A DNA stretch of 54,582 nt from assembly GCF_023333595.1 (NCBI RefSeq), contig NZ_JAIQZM010000042.1:1-54582 (forward strand), in the 5' to 3' direction. The notes under the pieces were generated by a model that was not told where the DNA came from, made no database searches, and saw nothing but the letters and a program-made list of their open reading frames with translations. Source of the stretch: Argonema galeatum A003/A1 (GTDB taxonomy: Bacteria > Cyanobacteriota > Cyanobacteriia > Cyanobacteriales > Aerosakkonemataceae). Positions 50,646 through 54,582 of the stretch are shown here, in pieces. The stretch's first letter is position 1; each line of letters starts with the position of its first letter. The translations under genes were made by a program, and so were the position numbers.

Positions 50646-51799
50646 TCAAGACTCTGGCTTCTTTGACCCTCAGTTTGGGCATTGCTTTTGGGACTTTTTT
50701 ACCGGCGTTCTCCCTTGTGCCGCTAGAAGTCGTCAGTCCAGACCGACAGGAAGAATTGGGTTTGGATGAGCAAATCTGGAGGAATTCCGGTCAAAAGGGC
50801 GACAAGCAGGCACTGTTGACTTCCATAGACTACAGCCTGCGCTATCTGCGATCGCCCAAAGCAGCGACTGCCTATGGGCGGTATCGGGTGGCTGGGATTA
50901 CGCGCGATCGCGTTATTCGCAGTTTAGAACGTTTCAAGCAACTGGTTCTCACCTCCGACTCGCCAGAGGAACTCCAAGCTGCTGTTGGGCGAGAATTTGC
51001 GTTTTACCAAGCGATCGGCAAAGATGGTCAGGGAACTGTCGGTTTCACTGGCTATTTTGAGCCAACTTATACAGGTAGTCGCAGGCGAACGGCAGAGTAC
51101 CGTTACCCACTTTATCGATTACCTGCTAATTTCGGTAACTGGTCGCGTCCTCACCCCACCCGCCTCCAGCTGGAAGGAGAGGATGGAATGTCGGGAAATG
51201 GACGCTTGCGGGGATTGGAATTGGTTTGGTTGCGCGATCGCTTGGAAGCTTTCCTAGTCCAGATACAAGGTTCTGCGCGACTTCAGCTCACCGATGGTAG
51301 CGTGATGACAGTCGGCTTTGCGGGGAAGACAAATCAACCTTATAGAAGTATAGGTCGAGAACTGGTCAACGATCGCAAAATGCAGTTGGAAGGCTTGACC
51401 TTACCGGCGGTAATCGAATATTTCAAGTCCTCACCAGAGGAAATGAACCGCTATCTGCCGCGCAATCCCAGTTTTGTCTTCTTCCGGGAAACTGGAGGTG
51501 CCCCAGCGATGGGTTATATTGGGGTGCCGGTAACAGCCGAACGTTCGATCGCCACCGATAAATCCCTGATGCCACCTGGGGCCTTGGCGCTGATACACGC
51601 TCAGATACCTTATCCTAATCGGAATGGTGACTTAGAGCAACGGCGAGTCAGTCGTTACGTGCTGGATCAAGATACCGGCGGGGCAATCAAAGGGCCGGGT
51701 CGCGTGGATATTTTTATGGGGACTGGGACTTTGGCAGGCGATCGGGCCGGTTTGATAAACTCGACTGGAGAACTTTATTACCTGCTCTTAAAAAATTGA
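50642..51799 (+). CDS. mltA: Murein transglycosylase A
   Basis: A 385-aa lytic transglycosylase that cleaves the glycan strands of peptidoglycan with 1,6-anhydro product. The N-terminus is a signal sequence (LTLSLGIAFGTFLPAFSLVP); no lipobox Cys follows, so it is probably periplasmic, not a lipoprotein. The MltA domain has GFTGYFEPTYTGS and LEAFLVQIQGSARLQLTDGS, and the C-terminal 3D domain has VLDQDTGGAIKGPGRVDIFM with its three conserved Asp. It is translationally coupled to the small gene upstream. Confidence 0.93.
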   Translation: MIKTLASLTLSLGIAFGTFLPAFSLVPLEVVSPDRQEELGLDEQIWRNSGQKGDKQALLTSIDYSLRYLRSPKAATAYGRYRVAGITRDRVIRSLERFKQLVLTSDSPEELQAAVGREFAFYQAIGKDGQGTVGFTGYFEPTYTGSRRRTAEYRYPLYRLPANFGNWSRPHPTRLQLEGEDGMSGNGRLRGLELVWLRDRLEAFLVQIQGSARLQLTDGSVMTVGFAGKTNQPYRSIGRELVNDRKMQLEGLTLPAVIEYFKSSPEEMNRYLPRNPSFVFFRETGGAPAMGYIGVPVTAERSIATDKSLMPPGALALIHAQIPYPNRNGDLEQRRVSRYVLDQDTGGAIKGPGRVDIFMGTGTLAGDRAGLINSTGELYYLLLKN

Positions 51800-51818
51800 G
51801 GTAGGCTGTTGGGAAAAT

Positions 51819-51860
51819 AAACCGGGTTTCTTTGCTAGTTATCGAGAGAAGCCCGGTTTT
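51819..51860 (+). terminator. Intrinsic terminator after mltA
   Basis: AAACCGGGTTTCT pairs with AGAAGCCCGGTTT (13 bp, one G-T pair) around a 15-nt loop and is followed by TTTT. It starts 20 bp after the mltA stop and probably ends the 49529-51799 transcript. Confidence 0.75.
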
Positions 51861-51920
51861 TGCGATCGATATTTGCGAATAGAAGTTCTGAGAATTCAGA
51901 AAAGATGGAGGTAGTGACTT

Positions 51921-52439
51921 ATGACTCAGGAACTAGCAGATTTAAGACTCAGCATCCTGGAAGGGCGCTACTCAGAGGCTTTAGCCATTGTTGATGACTT
52001 AGAAGGCATGGGTAGGAAAGGAATCTTACGCAATATTAAATCCTTTTTAATCAGAATGCTGATTCATTTGATTAAAAATCAAATCGAAACCAGAATGACG
52101 AATTCTTGGGCTGCTTCAATTCGAGATTCTGTCATAGAAATTCAAGACTTGAATCTTCAGGATAATCAAACCTCTCATTACCTCAAACAGGAAGACTGGG
52201 AATCTCTCTTAGAAGAGAGTTTATCCAGAGCTATTTCTACTGCCAGCGTCGAAGTTCGCGATGGGGCTTATACCCCATTTCAATTAAAAAAATTGGTGGA
52301 TGGAGCGCAGATTTTGCAAACCGCTCAGGAACTTTTGAATTTGACCTATCAACATTCAGCAATTGATTTACCAGATATTATCAATGAATATCTCAGTCAC
52401 TTACCGGGTGGTGAAGATTGGAAATCAGGTTCTTTTTAA
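51921..52439 (+). CDS. DUF29 family protein
   Basis: A 172-aa helical protein of the DUF29 family, abundant and amplified in cyanobacteria, function unknown. Family landmarks are VDDLEGMGRKGILRNIKSFL, IRMLIHLIKNQIETRM and NSWAASIRDSVIEIQDLNLQ. The N-terminus is shorter than in many members, which begin with a W-containing helix, so this may be a divergent or slightly truncated form. A GGAGG sequence (ATGGAGGTAGTGACTT) precedes the ATG. Confidence 0.8.
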   Translation: MTQELADLRLSILEGRYSEALAIVDDLEGMGRKGILRNIKSFLIRMLIHLIKNQIETRMTNSWAASIRDSVIEIQDLNLQDNQTSHYLKQEDWESLLEESLSRAISTASVEVRDGAYTPFQLKKLVDGAQILQTAQELLNLTYQHSAIDLPDIINEYLSHLPGGEDWKSGSF

Positions 52440-52458
52440 GAAACAAATATGTATGTAT

Positions 52459-52513
52459 GGGCACGGTGTCGAGATATTTTGCCGTAGAAAATAAGGTTAA
52501 TTATGCCGTGCCC
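52459..52513. repeat. Inverted repeat GGGCACGG ... CCGTGCCC
   Basis: Perfect 8-bp arms separated by 39 nt, flanked by TAT on the left and CCTACAC on the right. It is a short member of the class of GTAGGGGCAC palindromes and lies between convergent genes. Confidence 0.65.
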
Positions 52514-52554
52514 CTACACAACCATATTCCTGCATACTACCTGTTTTGAGTAAG

Positions 52555-53415
52555 TCATGACAAATAAATTTGTCGTAAGTCTTCTAAACGATCGATCGTA
52601 AACAAGCTAGAAGTTATCGTTTGCAGCAAATTCAAATCGTCAATCGCAGAAATTTCTCCCAAAATCTCTAATCTTTGACTGCCAAACTTAAGCTGTAAAC
52701 CCAAGTGAATACCTTGCAGTAAGGCTTGTTTGGTCTGATTTTTGGAAGCAGTTAACTCTGACTGAGTTTCAGTTAACTCTGACTGAGTTAAAATTAGTCT
52801 GGCTGCTAATTCCTCCACTGTGGAAATGACATTCCCTTCAGCATCGCACCATCGCAACCAAGTACCATTCATACTTTCAAAGGCACCTTGCCAGAGAGTT
52901 AAACCCAAACCAACTAAGGGGAACCAAAGATCGGTTTTCGGTACATAACGTCCCCCTTGTAATTGAAAGATTTGTAACGGAACATCGCTCAATTCACCCA
53001 AAGGATCGTAAACCACATAATACATTACACCCATAAGGGCATAATCGGTGAATTTGCTACCCAATTCGTTACCAGGAGTTGGCGAAACTATCTCAATTAC
53101 AATTTCTGGAGGTTTGCCAAATTCCCACAGTAAATAGGAACGTATATCTCGGTTTTGCCAATTATCTGGAACAGTCACATTTAAACTGAGGAATACATCA
53201 GGAACTATCGCTGGAAGACGGACATTACGGAAGATTCCCACATTGGCAGCTACGATAAAGGGAATACCATCATTTAGCTGATAACCGGAGAGAACTTCCG
53301 TCAGAAGTCGCTGTTGTTTTTCGTTAATGAAACTATCCAAGGGAGTATCGTCTTCTTGTAGGATTTTGCTATTATCGGGGTATTGACCGGGGTCAAGAGT
53401 GACAGGCTCAGACAT
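52555..53415 (-). CDS. Uma2 family (DUF820) protein with coiled-coil C-terminus
   Basis: A 286-aa Uma2/DUF820 protein. The nuclease-like fold is in the first 190 residues (FIVAANVGIFRNVRLPAIVP with PDVFLSLN, GKPPEIVIEIVSPTPGNELG, YALMGVMYYVVYDPLG); the Asp, Glu and following polar residues of a PD-(D/E)XK core are present. After WLRWCDAEGNVISTVEE comes a coiled coil with a small duplication (SELTETQSELT), typical for this subfamily. The frame opens at 53526, but those first 37 residues include a HIP1 site and look unlike the family, so I chose the Met at 53415. It lies 113 bp from the next Uma2 gene on the same strand. Confidence 0.85.
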   Translation of the reverse strand: MSEPVTLDPGQYPDNSKILQEDDTPLDSFINEKQQRLLTEVLSGYQLNDGIPFIVAANVGIFRNVRLPAIVPDVFLSLNVTVPDNWQNRDIRSYLLWEFGKPPEIVIEIVSPTPGNELGSKFTDYALMGVMYYVVYDPLGELSDVPLQIFQLQGGRYVPKTDLWFPLVGLGLTLWQGAFESMNGTWLRWCDAEGNVISTVEELAARLILTQSELTETQSELTASKNQTKQALLQGIHLGLQLKFGSQRLEILGEISAIDDLNLLQTITSSLFTIDRLEDLRQIYLS

Positions 53416-53528
53416 GGCTGATTTTGGGTGGTTTTGATTGGAGTGGGAAATCGCGATCGCAATCTCGTTATTACTTTTGATGATAGCAAATTTTTCCTCC
53501 TTCATCCTTTCTGGAATTATGAGCAAAT

Positions 53529-54086
53529 TTAAGGCAGAAACAATTCGGAAAATGGTATGGTAATTTGGGGAAAAGCTAAGGGTGCGATCGCTGCATCTGC
53601 ATTAAGAATAATTTGTTCTTGATAACCAGATTCAGTTGGATTACGGAAAATATAAACGCGGCGATTACTAATATCTAAAATCCAATATTCTGGGATATTT
53701 GCTCTAGCATAAATTGGTGCTTTTTCTTCGCGATCAATCTTTAAAGTGGTGTAAGAAATTTCAATTAACAGGAAGATGTCGTTAGCATTGGGATGATTTT
53801 CGCCATAAGCATTTGGATCGATGCGAACTACAGCAATATCTGGTTCTGGTTCAGAAGTAGAGAGTGTGATAGGTAACTGGACGCGAATTTCTGCTAGATC
53901 TCTGAGTAGATTTTGCAGGTAGCGATCGGTACGTTGGGTTGTACCTGCATGGGGTGGACGTTGGGGACTCATTTTTACTATTTTACCTTCTAAAAGTTCA
54001 ACTTTATCGTCAGGAGAGAGAATACCAGCGTCGATCATACGGTGATATTCTTCTACAGTCCACAAACGGATTTGGGTTGCGGTCAT
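53529..54086 (-). CDS. Uma2 family (DUF820) protein, copy B
   Basis: A 185-aa paralog of the gene at 35191-35748, equal at 157 of 185 residues and of exactly equal length. The nuclease-fold residues look complete: PDIAVVRIDP (the Asp that is Asn in copy A), LLIEISYTTLKIDREEKAP, YWILDISNRRVYIF. AAGAGGA 7 nt before the ATG supports the start. Orientation is opposite to copy A and each copy has a related GGTACGTT palindrome nearby, on the 3' side for A and the 5' side for B. Confidence 0.9.
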   Translation of the reverse strand: MTATQIRLWTVEEYHRMIDAGILSPDDKVELLEGKIVKMSPQRPPHAGTTQRTDRYLQNLLRDLAEIRVQLPITLSTSEPEPDIAVVRIDPNAYGENHPNANDIFLLIEISYTTLKIDREEKAPIYARANIPEYWILDISNRRVYIFRNPTESGYQEQIILNADAAIAPLAFPQITIPFSELFLP

Positions 54087-54414
54087 GGTGATTTTCCTCT
54101 TGTGTTTATGGCTGTTGGACTTGCTTATTCTAACCGCCTAATTGTTATTTTTGATATTATTTTGACGGCTGAATTAGCCTGTTATGCTATATTATAGCTT
54201 AAAATTTGGTGTTTATCCTGAGTATAAAGATGAAAAAGACAAAAGTTGCTTTTAGGTACGTTGTTGCGCTTTAGCGCTAAAGCGCAACAACGTACCAAAG
54301 AGCCACCGCCTAAATTAACCTGTTCTGCTAGTTTTGAATATTTCGTTTGTTTCGGATATGGCACTTAAAGTGTTTTTGCGTTAAACTAATAACCAAGATG
54401 AGAGGATTACCAGC
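54087..54414. other. 328-bp intergenic region
   Basis: Divergent promoter region for Uma2 copy B and the short antitoxin-like frame. Apart from the perfect palindrome at 54255-54296 it is AT-rich without a recognisable gene. Confidence 0.55.
54255..54296. repeat. Perfect 42-bp palindrome
   Basis: Two 21-nt arms without spacer, beginning GGTACGTTGTTGCGCTTTAG, centred at 54275.5. It is the intact form of the imperfect palindrome at 35761-35804. Confidence 0.9.
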
Positions 54415-54522
54415 ATGAATAAAACCTTAGCAATTCAACTTCCCGACGAACTAGAGGAGCAATTGTTGCAACGAGCCAAAAGTATGAATATATCCTTAGA
54501 AAGCTGGCTCTTCCGTACTTAG
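54415..54522 (+). pseudogene. Truncated antitoxin-like (ribbon-helix-helix type?) frame
   Basis: A 35-codon frame starts MNKTLAIQLPDELEEQLLQR and continues AKSMNISLESWL before stopping at TAG. The opening beta strand (TLAIQLPDELEEQLLQRA) and following helix look like small antitoxins of about 70-80 aa, so the end is missing. The sequence after the W-L codons (TCCGTACTTAGTGTGCTAAA) is different in style and leads into a new ATG at 54574, which suggests that an insertion element cut the gene. Confidence 0.5.
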
Positions 54523-54573
54523 TGTGCTAAAATGTTATAATAGAGCCGAACAATAGGACATTTAGAATCAATT

Positions 54574-54582
54574 ATGAAAAGA
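54574..54582 (+). CDS. Possible start of a further gene, cut by the window end
   Basis: ATGAAAAGA are the last nine bases. A TTATAAT -10-like hexamer (near 54535-54541) lies about 35 bp upstream in the GTGTGCTAAAATGTTATAAT segment, the kind of leader seen before transposase genes of small insertion sequences. Nothing can be said of the product. Confidence 0.25.

Noticed and set aside
53416..53526. N-terminal extension of the coiled-coil Uma2 protein
   Set aside because: The added residues are unlike the family and contain a HIP1 site; the Met at 53415 gives a usual N-terminus. It cannot be fully excluded.

Overview
The window looks like chromosome of a filamentous cyanobacterium (Oscillatoriales/Microcoleus-like; genus not determinable here). 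Evidence: frequent HIP1 octamers (GCGATCGC); a HetZ-type protein, PlmA, CrtD, a short Rps1B-like S1 protein, DUF928, Uma2/DUF820 and Mo-nitro_C proteins; the cyanobacterial arrangement of tig-clpP-clpX divergent from asd-dapA-rnj; and many palindromic intergenic repeats. I saw no tRNA, rRNA or CRISPR array.

Layout. 1-6 kb: an 8-bp tandem repeat, two tandem DUF928 exported proteins, a small conserved protein, the chaperone Hsp33 (hslO) and a membrane-anchored helical-repeat protein. 6-14.9 kb: a TPR/SPINDLY O-GlcNAc-transferase-like protein, carotenoid desaturase CrtD, a GST, an M16 peptidase, a fructosamine-kinase-like protein flanked by two copies of one perfect palindrome, and HetZ. 15.5-18 kb: a STAND/NB-ARC ATPase with an N-terminal VMAP-type HTH and C-terminal TPRs.

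18-31.5 kb is the most distinctive region: five consecutive minus-strand paralogs (637-1074 aa). Each carries 5-15 copies of a ~40-residue 'FYxxNPDL...HFxxxGxxEGRxFSPxFD' repeat, a serralysin-like (M10) metalloprotease domain, and a short RTX-type calcium-binding C-terminus ending in a D-F-x-x-[V/I] tail. Only the two outer paralogs keep the zinc site HExxHxxGxxH; the three inner ones have lost all three histidines, the catalytic Glu and the Tyr after the Met-turn, so they look like pseudoproteases kept open over about 9 kb. This is the best candidate for an undescribed system: an exported protease/pseudoprotease set with modular repeat arms.

31.8-47 kb is mostly core: Rps1B-like S1, dienelactone hydrolase, PlmA-type GntR regulator, two Uma2 proteins, an alpha/beta hydrolase, the proteostasis cluster clpX-clpP-tig (minus), then asd-dapA-rnj (plus: aspartate pathway plus RNase J). 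RNase J has an unusual N-terminal run of four short tandem repeats. 46.8-54.6 kb is accessory: Mo-nitro_C protein, ADP-ribosylglycohydrolase, an internally deleted TnpB, a three-gene run (possible TIR/deoxyribosyltransferase-like protein, small conserved protein, MltA), a DUF29 protein, two more Uma2 proteins (one about 85% identical to the copy at 35 kb) and, at the edge, a short antitoxin-like ORF probably cut by an insertion.

Functions are assigned from motif and family recognition by eye; no database search was run. Start codons were moved from the longest ORF where a Shine-Dalgarno sequence or family length argued for it (tig, asd, rnj, the SPINDLY-like gene and one Uma2 gene).
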